A stretch of 64,000 nt of DNA from Periweissella fabaria (GTDB taxonomy: Bacteria; Bacillota; Bacilli; Lactobacillales; Lactobacillaceae). Location: assembly GCF_918814575.1 (NCBI RefSeq), contig NZ_CAKKNS010000009.1, positions 1 through 64,000 on the forward strand. Direction: 5' to 3'. Position 1 is the stretch's first letter; the number at the start of each line of letters is the position of its first letter. The position numbers and the translations under genes are program-made. The notes beneath the pieces were generated by a model, which saw nothing but the letters and a program-made list of their open reading frames with translations, ran no database searches and was not told the DNA's origin. Positions 27,704-36,341 of the stretch are shown piece after piece.

Positions 27704-28258
27704 ATGGAGTCAATTGAAAAACAATGGTACGTATTACACACGTATTCAGGATATGAAAACAAGGTTAAAAACAACCTTGAATCACGTACAGAAACGATGA
27801 ATATGACCGATTATATCTATCGGGTGGTTGTTCCTGAAAATGAAGTGACCACTGTTAAAGATGGTGAAGAAAAGACAATTATCGAAAATGATTTCCCAGG
27901 ATATGTTTTAGTTGAAATGGTTATGAGTGATGAAGCATGGTTCGTTGTTCGTAATACACCTGGAGTAACCGGTTTCGTTGGTTCGCACGGTGGTGGTTCA
28001 AAACCAACCCCATTGTTACCAGATGAAGTTGAAAACTTGATGAGTCGTATGGGTATTTCAGCCCGCCGTGAAGAAAAGCTTGAGCTTGAACTCGGTGAAA
28101 CAATTAACATTGTTGCTGGTCCATTTGCAGGCATGCAAGGAATCGTAACTGCATTGGATGAAGAAAAGCAACAATTAAGTGTTAATGTAGAATTGTTTGG
28201 TCGTGAAACACCAACTGAACTTTCTTACGATGACGTAGATAAACTTGAAGAAGTTTAA
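27704..28258 (+). CDS. nusG: Transcription termination/antitermination factor NusG
   Basis: Binds RNA polymerase to modulate elongation, pausing and termination. The 184 residues comprise the NGN domain (QWYVLHTYSGYENKVKNNL at the start, FPGYVLVEM in the middle) and a C-terminal KOW domain (VAGPFAGMQGIV). The ATG has GAGGAG 8 bases upstream. A terminator follows, so nusG is not co-transcribed with the rplK operon from which a MATE gene separates it. Confidence 0.95.
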   Translation: MESIEKQWYVLHTYSGYENKVKNNLESRTETMNMTDYIYRVVVPENEVTTVKDGEEKTIIENDFPGYVLVEMVMSDEAWFVVRNTPGVTGFVGSHGGGSKPTPLLPDEVENLMSRMGISARREEKLELELGETINIVAGPFAGMQGIVTALDEEKQQLSVNVELFGRETPTELSYDDVDKLEEV

Positions 28259-28302
28259 TTACTAATACCCTGGTAATTAAACTAGTTGCAATAACCAATG
28301 AA

Positions 28303-28338
28303 AAGTCGGTAGATTCTTTGAATTTACCGATTTTTTTA
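28303..28338 (+). terminator. Terminator after nusG
   Basis: The arms AGTCGGTA and TTACCGATT (with one wobble) flank a loop of about 12 bases and are followed by a T run. Confidence 0.75.
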
Positions 28339-28386
28339 TATTGTTTTTTACGTTTTAATGATATGGATTATATATAGGAGAAATAG

Positions 28387-29745
28387 ATGGATTTAACAAC
28401 GGGATCACCATTGAAAAAAATTATGCTTTTTACAATTCCTTTATTAATTGGGAATTTTTTTCAACAAATGTATAGTTTTTCGGACACATTAGTTGTTGGT
28501 CGAACACTGGGTGAAAATGCTTTAGGAGCAGTTGGTTCAACCAGTAGTTTACAGTTTTTAGTTTTAGGTTTTGCAAATGGGTTGACCGTTGGGTTAGCAA
28601 TTATAACGGCTCAAAAATTTGGTGCCAAAGATATTGATGGGGTTAAGCGTAGTTTTGCAATGAGTATTTTAATTACGTTTGTAACATCAATTATCGTTAC
28701 AATTTTGGCGTTGGCATTTTTACCACAAATTTTACATGCTATGCAAACACCAAAAGTTTTGTATGATGACACATATGCGTTTATTTTTGTAATTTTTGCA
28801 GGTATTTTTACTCAAATGGCATATAACTTATTGGCTAACGTTTACCGGGCAGTTGGTAATTCAGTTGTACCGTTAGTATTTTTAATTGTGGGTCAAGTAT
28901 TGAATGTTATTTTGGAACTTTGGTTTATTTTAGGGTTCCATATGGGAGTTGCTGGTGCCGGATATGCAACAGGGATTGCCCAATTAGCTTCAGCGCTATT
29001 ATTGATTTTGTGGATTCCCCGTAACTTACCAGAATTAGCCTTAACGAAGGCCGATTTTAAACTTACTAAATTTGATTTTATTGAACATGCCCGGATTGCT
29101 TACCCAGTGGCCTTTCAAACATCAATTATTGCGATTGGTTCGGTTATCTTACAAATGTCGCTTAATATTTTAGGGCCTCAAGCTGTCACAGCAACAACTG
29201 CGGCTTCAAAGATTGATCAATTTGCAGTGTTAATCTTTATTTCATTAGGAACGACAATGGCAACATATACTGCGCAAAATTATGGTGCTAAGGCATTTAA
29301 ACGAATTTTAGATGGAACCAAATATATTATGATTGCCGGAATCGTTTCGGCAGTTATTTTTGGGGCTATTGAAATAATTTTTGCAGATCCAATGATTGCT
29401 TGGTTTATTGATCCAGAAGGTAATCAGGAAATTTTTGCGATGGCACGAAGTTATTTCCAAGTTGTGGGAACAACTTATATCATCTTGTCAATTTTATTTG
29501 TGGTTCGTAATGTGTTACAAGGGGCTGGTAATAGTCTAGTGCCAACCTTAGCTGGGATTGGTGAATTGATTGCACGGGTATTTGCTGGTTTAGTATTAGC
29601 GCCTAACTGGGGTTATTTTGGAGCGATGCTTGCTAATCCGCTTGCTTGGACTGCTTCGGTCTTAATTATGTTATGGCCATTTATGAAATTCATCAATGAA
29701 TTAAAGAAGTTAAACTTGATGAAGCAAATGAGTAAAGAAATTTAG
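28387..29745 (+). CDS. MATE-family multidrug/metabolite efflux transporter
   Basis: A 452-residue membrane protein with about 12 hydrophobic segments in two homologous halves. The N terminus (PLLIGNFFQQMYSFSDTLVVGR) and the second-half repeat (AYPVAFQTSIIAIGSV) are MATE/DinF/NorM hallmarks. It probably exports cationic compounds using an ion gradient; the substrate is unknown. The ATG has AGGAGA 5 bases upstream. It interrupts the usually adjacent nusG and rplK genes. Its composition resembles its neighbours, so I see no sign of recent transfer. Confidence 0.88.
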   Translation: MDLTTGSPLKKIMLFTIPLLIGNFFQQMYSFSDTLVVGRTLGENALGAVGSTSSLQFLVLGFANGLTVGLAIITAQKFGAKDIDGVKRSFAMSILITFVTSIIVTILALAFLPQILHAMQTPKVLYDDTYAFIFVIFAGIFTQMAYNLLANVYRAVGNSVVPLVFLIVGQVLNVILELWFILGFHMGVAGAGYATGIAQLASALLLILWIPRNLPELALTKADFKLTKFDFIEHARIAYPVAFQTSIIAIGSVILQMSLNILGPQAVTATTAASKIDQFAVLIFISLGTTMATYTAQNYGAKAFKRILDGTKYIMIAGIVSAVIFGAIEIIFADPMIAWFIDPEGNQEIFAMARSYFQVVGTTYIILSILFVVRNVLQGAGNSLVPTLAGIGELIARVFAGLVLAPNWGYFGAMLANPLAWTASVLIMLWPFMKFINELKKLNLMKQMSKEI

Positions 29746-29763
29746 ATATTTCAAATTTTAGAC

Positions 29764-29792
29764 TTGAAATAGACAAAAACTGGTGGTATCAT
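29764..29792 (+). promoter_or_regulatory. rplK-rplA promoter
   Basis: TTGAAA, a 17-base spacer and TATCAT preceded by TGG (extended -10). The leader of about 77 bases before rplK holds GGAGGAGAAATCTTATCTCC, which can form a small hairpin. Confidence 0.65.
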
Positions 29793-29876
29793 ACCATAGT
29801 ATGCTTGTCATAGTATATGTGGGAGGAGAAATCTTATCTCCATTCATACCACAACACGAAACGGAGGTAATGTATC

Positions 29877-30302
29877 GTGGCTAAAAAAGTCGTAACAGTT
29901 GTTAAGTTACAAATTCCTGCCGCTAAGGCAACTCCAGCTCCACCAGTGGGTCCTGCCCTTGGTCAAGCTGGTATCAATATTATGGGGTTCGCAAAAGAAT
30001 TTAATGCTCGTACTGCTGATCAAGCAGGTATGATCATCCCTGTAGTTATCTCAGTGTACGAAGATCGTTCATTCGACTTCATCACTAAGACTCCACCAGC
30101 TGCAGTTCTTCTTAAGAAGGCTGCCGGTGTTGAAAAGGGTTCAGGAGAACCTAACACTAAGAAGGTTGCAACGGTTACTAAGGCGCAAGTCCAAGAAATC
30201 GCTGAAACTAAGATGCAAGACCTAAACGCCGCTTCTGTTGAAGCAGCAATGCGCATGGTTGAAGGTACTGCACGTTCAATGGGATTCGTTGTTGAAGATT
30301 AA
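29877..30302 (+). CDS. rplK: 50S ribosomal protein L11
   Basis: Part of the GTPase-associated centre of the ribosome and needed for the RelA stringent response. 141 residues, the standard length, with the proline-rich [20 protein letters not shown] near the N terminus and the RNA-binding C-terminal domain. The start is GTG with GGAGG 9 bases upstream. It is followed by a 97-base gap and rplA in the conserved rplK-rplA order. Confidence 0.97.
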   Translation: MAKKVVTVVKLQIPAAKATPAPPVGPALGQAGINIMGFAKEFNARTADQAGMIIPVVISVYEDRSFDFITKTPPAAVLLKKAAGVEKGSGEPNTKKVATVTKAQVQEIAETKMQDLNAASVEAAMRMVEGTARSMGFVVED

Positions 30303-30399
30303 TCTATAACGAACAGTCGGATCGCGTATGAAAATACGCAAGATCAAGCGGGAGGTGGCGACGCCGTTTGACCGCATTTGCAAGGAGGAATAGCTAAAA
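30303..30399 (+). promoter_or_regulatory. rplK-rplA intergenic segment, possible L1-binding leader
   Basis: The segment contains GCGGGAGGTGGCGACGCC followed by GTTTGACCGC, which can fold into a GC-rich stem just upstream of the rplA SD (AAGGAGG). In many bacteria L1 represses its own operon through an rRNA-mimicking site. Here this is only suggested by the GC-rich fold in a low-GC genome. Confidence 0.35.
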
Positions 30400-31092
30400 A
30401 TGGCTAAGAAACATGGTAAGAAATATGTTGCTGCTCTTGAAAAGGTAGACCAAACTAAGGACTACACTTTAACAGACGCAGTTGCTTTAGTTAAAGAAAT
30501 CGATTTTGCTGGTTTCGACGCAACAGTTGAAATTGCTTTCAACTTGAACGTTGATACTCGTCAAGCTGATCAACAATTACGTGGTGCCGTAGTTTTACCT
30601 AACGGTACTGGTAAAGATCAAACTGTAGTTGTGTTCGCCAAGGGTGACAAAGCTAAGGAAGCCGAAGCTGCCGGTGCTGATGTTGTTGGTGACATGGACT
30701 TGATCCAACGTATCCAAGATGGTTGGTTGGACTTTGACGTAGCGATTGCTACGCCAGACATGATGGCCCAAGTTGGTCGTATTGGTCGTGCACTTGGTCC
30801 TAAGGGTTTGATGCCAAACCCTAAGACTGGTACGGTTACTATGGACGTTACTAAGGCCGTTCAAGAATCAAAAGCTGGTAAGGTTACTTACCGTACTGAC
30901 CGTGACGGTAACGTTTCTGTTCCTGTTGGTAAGGTATCATTTGATGATGCTGCCCTTGTAGGAAACTTGAAGACTATTGCTGAAACTGTTGTACGTGCTC
31001 GTCCAGCAGCTGTTAAGGGAACTTACGTGAAGCACGTATCAATCACTTCTACTTTTGGTCCTTCAGTTAACGTTGCTGTTGACTCATTGTAA
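30400..31092 (+). CDS. rplA: 50S ribosomal protein L1
   Basis: Forms the mobile L1 stalk that releases deacylated tRNA from the E site. 230 residues, typical length, with the signature [20 protein letters not shown] near residues 125-145. The ATG has AAGGAGG 11 bases upstream. An AT-only palindrome (AATCAATTTATT and its complement) overlaps the stop codon, and the rplJ promoter begins within 25 bases of it. Confidence 0.97.
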   Translation: MAKKHGKKYVAALEKVDQTKDYTLTDAVALVKEIDFAGFDATVEIAFNLNVDTRQADQQLRGAVVLPNGTGKDQTVVVFAKGDKAKEAEAAGADVVGDMDLIQRIQDGWLDFDVAIATPDMMAQVGRIGRALGPKGLMPNPKTGTVTMDVTKAVQESKAGKVTYRTDRDGNVSVPVGKVSFDDAALVGNLKTIAETVVRARPAAVKGTYVKHVSITSTFGPSVNVAVDSL

Positions 31093-31114
31093 TCAATTTA
31101 TTTAAATAAATTGA

Positions 31115-31143
31115 TTGACCTTTGGCAGAATTATTGGTATCAT
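31115..31143 (+). promoter_or_regulatory. rplJ-rplL promoter
   Basis: TTGACC, a 17-base spacer and TATCAT preceded by TGG (extended -10). It has the same -10 design as the rplK promoter at 29764-29792. Confidence 0.65.
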
Positions 31144-31149
31144 ATTGTA

Positions 31150-31280
31150 GTTAATTAAATACGATTTCTACCTAAGACTCAGGAGGCGTATGCCTTAATA
31201 GTTAAATCCTGCCGAGGAAGTTTACAACGACTTTATTTCCCTCGGTTAAACTTCGGTTTAGACGAGGGATTTTCTTTTGA
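31150..31280 (+). ncRNA. Ribosomal protein L10 leader RNA
   Basis: CCTAAGACTCAGGAGGCG, followed by CCTTAATAG and CCTGCCGAGGAAG, is the conserved core of the Firmicute L10 leader, where L10(L12)4 binds to repress its operon. A terminator-like hairpin follows (CCCTCG and CGAGGG arms, 31242-31268, plus TTTTCTTTT), fitting attenuation control. Confidence 0.85.
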
Positions 31281-31310
31281 GAAATCAAAATAAATAAGGA
31301 GGTAAAAAAC

Positions 31311-31817
31311 ATGAGTGAAGCAACCATCGCCGCTAAAGCGGTTGAAGTTGAAGCAGTTGCCGCTAAGTTTAACGAATCAGTTTCTGCTGTTATCGTTGAC
31401 GTTCGTGGTTTAACTGTTGAACAATCAACTGAATTACGTAAGCAACTTCGTGAAGAAAACATTGAATTGAAGGTTATCAAGAACAAGATCTTGACACGTG
31501 CAGCCGAATCAGCCGACCTTGCAGGTTTAAACGACCTCTTTGTTGGACCATCAGCTGTTGCCTTTTCTAAGGAAGATGTTATCGCCCCAGCGCGTATCTT
31601 GAAGAAGTTCGCCGATTCAGTTGAAGCCCTTGAAATCAAGGGTGGTGTTATCGAAGGTAACATCGCATCTGTTGAAGAAATCAACAAGTTTGCTGCATTG
31701 CCAAGTCGTGAAGGCTTGTTGTCAATGTTGCTTTCAACATTGCAAGCACCTGTTCGTAACTTTGCATACGCTGTTAAGGCAGTTTCAGATGCAAAAGACG
31801 AAGAACCTGCTGCTTAA
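31311..31817 (+). CDS. rplJ: 50S ribosomal protein L10
   Basis: The base of the L7/L12 stalk on the large subunit and the autogenous repressor of this operon. 168 residues, normal length. The N-terminal rRNA-binding half has [20 protein letters not shown], and the C-terminal helix binds L7/L12 dimers. The ATG has GGAGG 10 bases upstream. It is controlled by the leader at 31150-31280 and followed 40 bases later by rplL. Confidence 0.97.
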   Translation: MSEATIAAKAVEVEAVAAKFNESVSAVIVDVRGLTVEQSTELRKQLREENIELKVIKNKILTRAAESADLAGLNDLFVGPSAVAFSKEDVIAPARILKKFADSVEALEIKGGVIEGNIASVEEINKFAALPSREGLLSMLLSTLQAPVRNFAYAVKAVSDAKDEEPAA

Positions 31818-31857
31818 TTAATTTAAATTAAAAACAAAAATTTTGGAGGATTTTACA

Positions 31858-32223
31858 ATGGCTTTAAACAAAGACGTTATTATCGAAGAACTTAAAAACG
31901 CTACTATCTTGGAACTTGCTGACCTTGTTTCAGCAATCGAAGAAGAATTTGGTGTTTCTGCTGCTGCTCCTGTAGCTGCTGCTGGTGCTGCTGGTGCCGA
32001 TGCTGCTGCTAAGACTGAATTTGATGTTGAATTGACTTCAGCTGGTTCAGCTAAGATCAAGGTTATCAAGGCAGTTCGTGAAGCAACTGGTCTTGGCTTG
32101 AAAGAAGCTAAGGACTTGGTTGATGGTGCTCCATCAATCGTTAAGGAAGGCTTGTCAGAAGCCGATGCTGCTGAATTAGTTGCTAAGCTTGAAGAAGCTG
32201 GTGCATCTGCAGCTGCTAAGTAA
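31858..32223 (+). CDS. rplL: 50S ribosomal protein L7/L12
   Basis: The multi-copy acidic stalk protein that recruits translation GTPases. 121 residues: an N-terminal dimerisation domain ([17 protein letters not shown]), an alanine-rich hinge at about residues 36-53 and the C-terminal globular domain ([21 protein letters not shown]). I use ATG 31858 with GGAGG 9 bases upstream. A strong terminator follows. Confidence 0.97.
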   Translation: MALNKDVIIEELKNATILELADLVSAIEEEFGVSAAAPVAAAGAAGADAAAKTEFDVELTSAGSAKIKVIKAVREATGLGLKEAKDLVDGAPSIVKEGLSEADAAELVAKLEEAGASAAAK

Positions 32224-32239
32224 TTCTAAATTACAATGC

Positions 32240-32281
32240 TTAAAAGAGTTAGTAAGGATTTCCTTGCTAGCTCTTTTTTTG
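32240..32281 (+). terminator. Terminator of the rplJL operon
   Basis: AAGAGTTAGTAAGGA pairs imperfectly with TCCTTGCTAGCTCTT, then a run of seven T. Confidence 0.88.
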
Positions 32282-32387
32282 TACCATTTAAGCGACAGTA
32301 TTAGCTGATTTAAGGTGTATTGTGTAAGGCCCACTATAATATCATGGGGTACTCGATAAAAACGCCATATCAGTAAAATTACTAAAT

Positions 32388-32443
32388 AAAAAACACCCCA
32401 AAAGCTGACCGTGCGTAGTCTACTTTTAGGGTGTTTTATTTTA
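32388..32443. terminator. Hairpin downstream of nrdF
   Basis: AACACCCCAAAAG pairs with CTTTTAGGGTGTT around a 20-base loop, with A and T runs outside. On the minus strand it terminates nrdF. Nothing else is recognised between the rplL terminator and here. Confidence 0.75.
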
Positions 32444-32485
32444 ATTAAGAGGGGTAATTTTGTAGCTGTGAGTACGTTGTTGATA

Positions 32486-33439
32486 TTAGATATCGTAGTC
32501 GCTATCAGCCATAACTTCAACTTGCCCAAGACGGTAACCGTTACCAACTTGTGAGAAGAAATCATGATTGGATGTTGATGTTGAGATACCATTCATAACA
32601 ACTGGATTAACATCATCAGCAGTATCTGGGAACAATGGGTCTTGTCCTAAGTTCATTAATGCTTTGTTGGCATTATAACGTAAGAATGTTAGTACGGAAT
32701 CAGACCAACCAACACCATCATATAATTCATGGGTGTATTTTTCTTCGTTTTCGTATAATTCGTACAATAAGTCATACATCCAGGCTTTAATTTCTGATTG
32801 TTCATCTGCATTTAATTCGTTAAATGCGATTTGGAACTTGTAACCAATGTAGGTTCCATGAACAGATTCATCACGGAGAATTAATTTAATGATTTCTGCT
32901 ACGTTAATCAATTTATTGTGACCTAAGTAGTAGAGTGGTGTGTAGAAACCTGAATAGAATAGGAATGTTTCTAAGAATACAGAGGCAATCTTTTTTTGTA
33001 ATGGAGTACCAGTTTGGTAAATTTCATTAATGCGTTGCGCTTTGTATTGCAAGAATTCATTAGTGTTGGTCCATTCAAAAATTGCTTCAATTTCTTTAGG
33101 AGCATTCAACGTTTCAAAGATTGAAGAATATGATTTTGCATGGACTGATTCCATGAATTCAATATTATTTAACACAGCTTCTTCATGTTGTGTACGAATA
33201 TCTGCTTTGATTGCTGACATTCCATCTTGTGATTGGACCGTATCAAGTAATGTTAAACCACCGAAAACGAAACCAACTAAATCTTTTTCTTGTTGGTTCA
33301 TTTGACGCCAATCATCAAGGTCGTTTGATAATGGAATCCGGGTGTCTAACCAAAATTGTTCGGTTAATTTTTCCCAAGTTGCCTTGTCGATTGCATCTTC
33401 AATATTGTTCCAATTGATTGCACTGTATTTTTTTGCCAT
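32486..33439 (-). CDS. nrdF: Class Ib ribonucleotide reductase, beta (radical) subunit
   Basis: Holds the dimetal-tyrosyl radical cofactor (Mn or Fe) used by NrdE to make deoxyribonucleotides. 317 residues, the usual length. The conserved iron/manganese-ligand regions are visible around VLNNIEFMESVHAKSYS and ILRDESVHGTYIGYK. The ATG is near 33439 and a perfect-spacing promoter (33475-33503) lies immediately upstream, so the gene can be expressed separately from nrdE. No nrdI (the flavodoxin needed for Mn loading) is in this window. Confidence 0.95.
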   Translation of the reverse strand: MAKKYSAINWNNIEDAIDKATWEKLTEQFWLDTRIPLSNDLDDWRQMNQQEKDLVGFVFGGLTLLDTVQSQDGMSAIKADIRTQHEEAVLNNIEFMESVHAKSYSSIFETLNAPKEIEAIFEWTNTNEFLQYKAQRINEIYQTGTPLQKKIASVFLETFLFYSGFYTPLYYLGHNKLINVAEIIKLILRDESVHGTYIGYKFQIAFNELNADEQSEIKAWMYDLLYELYENEEKYTHELYDGVGWSDSVLTFLRYNANKALMNLGQDPLFPDTADDVNPVVMNGISTSTSNHDFFSQVGNGYRLGQVEVMADSDYDI

Positions 33440-33474
33440 TAGATATTCTTCTCCATTGTTAATTGATTCACTAA

Positions 33475-33503
33475 ATTTTAGCCTGTGATGCAGCCAATGT
33501 CAA
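33475..33503 (-). promoter_or_regulatory. Separate promoter of nrdF
   Basis: On the minus strand: TTGACA (33498-33503), a 17-base spacer and TAAAAT (33475-33480), placing the start about 30 bases before nrdF. No good NrdR box is seen here. Confidence 0.7.
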
Positions 33504-33540
33504 TTGACTTGAAAATTAGTGTAATAGGGTAGTAGTTATA

Positions 33541-33581
33541 AAAAAAGATATGAATTACGAATTTATCGCAATTCATATCTT
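33541..33581 (-). terminator. Terminator between nrdE and nrdF
   Basis: The 12-base arms AAGATATGAATT and AATTCATATCTT are perfect complements around a 13-base loop, followed on the minus strand by a T run. It ends the nrdH-nrdE transcript. Confidence 0.85.
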
Positions 33582-33599
33582 CATCAGGCCACTATGCAA

Positions 33600-35765
33600 T
33601 TAGATTGAGCAGCTGACACATTCGTTAACACCTGCTTCAGTATCATCATCAGTAAATGTACGAACATAATAAACTGATTTACAACCGCGCTTGTAAGCGT
33701 AGTTACGTAAAATGTTTAAGTCCCGGGTCGTCATCTTATCAGTATGACCATTTTTCCATTCATAGAGCCCTTCAGGCAACGTTGCTCGCATAAAGAGCGT
33801 TAAGGCCATCCCTTGGTCAATATGTTGTTGAGCGGTTGCGTAAATATCAATAACTTTACGCATGTCAGTATCGTATGCAGACACGTAATAAGGAATCGTA
33901 TCATCGGCCAAGTAAGGGGCTGGGTAGTAAATCTTACCAATTTTCTTTTCTTGACGTTCTTCAATCCGATTTACAATTGGGTGCAATGATGAAGTTGCAT
34001 CGTTGATGTATGAGATTGAGCCAGTTGGGGCAATCGCCATCCGGTTACGGTTGTACAAACCATATTGCTTAACATCTGCTGCTAATTGGCGCCAGTCAGC
34101 AGATGTTGGAATGTGATGACCTTCAAAGAGGGCCGCAACTTTAGCAGATTTAGGTTGCCAATCACCGTTGATGTATTTTTCGAAGTATGAACCATCAGCA
34201 TATTTTGATAATTCGAAATCTTTAAAGGTTTCTTGACGTTCACGAGCAATCTTGTTTGATGATACTAATGTGTAGTAGTTAACCATCATAAAGAAGACAT
34301 TGGTGAAGTCCATTGATTCTTCATCGCCATACATAATGTGGCTCTTAGCTAAGTAACCATGAAGTCCCATGGCACCAAGACCAACGGCGTGCGCTTCATC
34401 ATTACCTTTACGGATTGAAGGGACAATATCAAGTTTTGACATATCAGAAACAAATGAAAGGGCGCGCATCATCGTATCAACTGATTGACCAAAGTTAGTT
34501 GTTTCCATCATGTTAGCGATGTTGATTGAACCTAGGTTACATGAAACATCGGTACCAAGGTGATCATACAATTGTTTATCGTTAATTGTTGATGGTTCTT
34601 GAATTTGTAAAATTTCAGAACATAAATTAGATGAAACGATTTTACCAGCGACGGCATTTTCACGGTTAGCCATATCAATGTTGATGATGTATGGGTAACC
34701 TGATTCTTGTTGTAATTTAGAAATTTCGGTTTCAAGGTCACGGGCATTGATCTTGTGTTTAGTAATTTCAGGGTTAGCAACTAAGTTATCGTATTCAGCT
34801 GTAATATCAACGTAGTTAAATGGTGTACCGTATACCCGTTCAACATCATATGGTGAGAAGGTGTACATTGGTTCGTTAGCTTTAGCTAATTCATAAAACT
34901 TATCGGGGATTGTCAAACCAAGTGAAAGAGTTTTAACACGAATCTTTTCATCGGCATTTTCTTTTTTAGTTGCAAGGAAGTTCATGATATCTGGGTGGAA
35001 GACGTTTAAGTAAACCACACCAGCACCTTGACGTTGGCCAAGTTGGTTAGAATAAGAGAATGAATCTTCCAATAATTTCATAACAGGTACAACCCCGGAA
35101 GCGGCATTAGCGATACCCTTAATAGGGGCACCAGCTTCACGTAGGTTTGAAAGGTTCATTCCGACCCCACCACCAATCCGTGAAAGTTGGAGAGCAGAGT
35201 TAATAACCCGACCAATTGAGTTCATATCATCAGTAGATTGAATCACAAAACATGATACCAATTCACCACGACGTGATTTACCTGCATTTAAAAATGAAGG
35301 AGTTGCTGGTTGGTAACGTTGATGGATCATTTCATCAGCTAAGTGCATTGCTAATGCTTCATTTCCATCCCCGTAAAAGAGGGCGTTGATGGCTACTCGA
35401 TCAGTATAACTTTCGAGATAAGTTGTATTATCGTTCGTTTTTAATGCATATTGAGCGTAAAATTTGTAAGCAGCCATGAATGACTTAAATTGAAAATCTT
35501 GATCTAAAAGGTAGGCATATAATTTTTCAATGAAGCTAAAGTCATATTTAGCAACGAAGCCAGGTTCAAGAAAATCGTTTTCAAGTAAATAATCAAAACG
35601 ATCTCGAAGGCTTGCAAACTTCATAGTGTTTGGTTCAACATTTTCGGCAAAGAAAGCTGTGAGCGCTTCATGATCTTTTTCTAATTGAATACGATTATTT
35701 TTTGGAATGTTAATTTGATTGTTTAGGTCAAAATATGAAACATCTTTTAAGTCTTTTAAACTCAT
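33600..35765 (-). CDS. nrdE: Class Ib ribonucleotide reductase, alpha (catalytic) subunit
   Basis: Reduces ribonucleoside diphosphates aerobically, using the NrdF radical and electrons from NrdH. 721 residues, typical of NrdE. Active-site elements visible: the cysteine in GELVSCFVIQSTDDMNSIGR, the second cysteine in SSNLCSEILQIQ, the radical-site region DVSCNLGSINIAN, and the C-terminal redox tail CVSCSI. I use ATG 35765 (MSLKDLKD), with AGGGGAG 8 bases upstream; a longer frame to 35882 reads into the leader. No N-terminal ATP cone is visible, as expected for class Ib. Confidence 0.96.
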   Translation of the reverse strand: MSLKDLKDVSYFDLNNQINIPKNNRIQLEKDHEALTAFFAENVEPNTMKFASLRDRFDYLLENDFLEPGFVAKYDFSFIEKLYAYLLDQDFQFKSFMAAYKFYAQYALKTNDNTTYLESYTDRVAINALFYGDGNEALAMHLADEMIHQRYQPATPSFLNAGKSRRGELVSCFVIQSTDDMNSIGRVINSALQLSRIGGGVGMNLSNLREAGAPIKGIANAASGVVPVMKLLEDSFSYSNQLGQRQGAGVVYLNVFHPDIMNFLATKKENADEKIRVKTLSLGLTIPDKFYELAKANEPMYTFSPYDVERVYGTPFNYVDITAEYDNLVANPEITKHKINARDLETEISKLQQESGYPYIINIDMANRENAVAGKIVSSNLCSEILQIQEPSTINDKQLYDHLGTDVSCNLGSINIANMMETTNFGQSVDTMMRALSFVSDMSKLDIVPSIRKGNDEAHAVGLGAMGLHGYLAKSHIMYGDEESMDFTNVFFMMVNYYTLVSSNKIARERQETFKDFELSKYADGSYFEKYINGDWQPKSAKVAALFEGHHIPTSADWRQLAADVKQYGLYNRNRMAIAPTGSISYINDATSSLHPIVNRIEERQEKKIGKIYYPAPYLADDTIPYYVSAYDTDMRKVIDIYATAQQHIDQGMALTLFMRATLPEGLYEWKNGHTDKMTTRDLNILRNYAYKRGCKSVYYVRTFTDDDTEAGVNECVSCSI

Positions 35766-35835
35766 GTGTAGGCTCCCCTTAAATTTTAAAATGATACTAA
35801 CTATGGTTGATTTAACTAATGGTGCTTTAGCAATA

Positions 35836-35858
35836 AAAAACAACACCCTGTTGTTTTT
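35836..35858 (-). terminator. Hairpin in the nrdH-nrdE gap
   Basis: AAAAACAACA and TGTTGTTTTT form a 10-bp stem with a three-base loop. On the minus strand the stem ends in T's, so it may reduce read-through from nrdH into nrdE or stabilise the mRNA. Confidence 0.5.
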
Positions 35859-35901
35859 GACACAAGATGTTGTCTTTAGCACGCGTGTTTTTAATTGATA
35901 T

Positions 35902-36129
35902 TTATGCTAATTGTTGTAAAGCATCTGGACGGAACCCAGCAATTGAATCAATATTGGCACCTTCAACAACTGGTACTGATTGGAATCCTTGTGCTTTTAA
36001 ATAGTCGACGTATTCGGGATTTGTGCTGACGTTTTTTTCTTCAAAGGCGATGCCGCGGGCTTCTAAAAAGCGCTTTGTCATCTTGCATTGGATGCAGTTA
36101 TCTTTAGTAAAGACTGTTAATTTATTCAT
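35902..36129 (-). CDS. nrdH: Glutaredoxin-like NrdH
   Basis: The small electron donor for NrdEF. 75 residues with a redox-active CIQC (Cys12, Cys15) at the N terminus and GFRPD near the C terminus, the NrdH-specific thioredoxin-reductase contact. The start ATG is preceded by GGGG about 9 bases upstream. It is the first gene of the nrdHE transcript, downstream of two NrdR boxes. Confidence 0.95.
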   Translation of the reverse strand: MNKLTVFTKDNCIQCKMTKRFLEARGIAFEEKNVSTNPEYVDYLKAQGFQSVPVVEGANIDSIAGFRPDALQQLA

Positions 36130-36165
36130 GTTATTTACCCCTATCTCTTTTTTATTTCATCGATT

Positions 36166-36217
36166 AGTATAACAACATGTAGTGTCTGGTGCAATGGTTA
36201 AAAACTATATGTAGTAT
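36166..36217 (-). promoter_or_regulatory. nrdH promoter with two NrdR boxes
   Basis: On the minus strand: -35 TTGCAC (36189-36194), a 17-base spacer and -10 TATACT (36166-36171). Two 16-base elements fit the NrdR box (acaCwAtATaTwGtgt): TAACAACATGTAGTGT at 36170-36185 and AAACTATATGTAGTAT at 36202-36217. They lie 32 bp apart, three helical turns, the arrangement known for NrdR repression when dATP is high. Confidence 0.8.
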
Positions 36218-36341
36218 ACACTGGGGAAATAAAACGATTATTTGCCTTACAGTAGCAAAGAGAAAAATTTTATAAAAGGGTGTAAAATTTTTTGGCTAAC
36301 AGTTATTATTATAGAGAAGCAAAATGAAGGGGGCATCGCCC

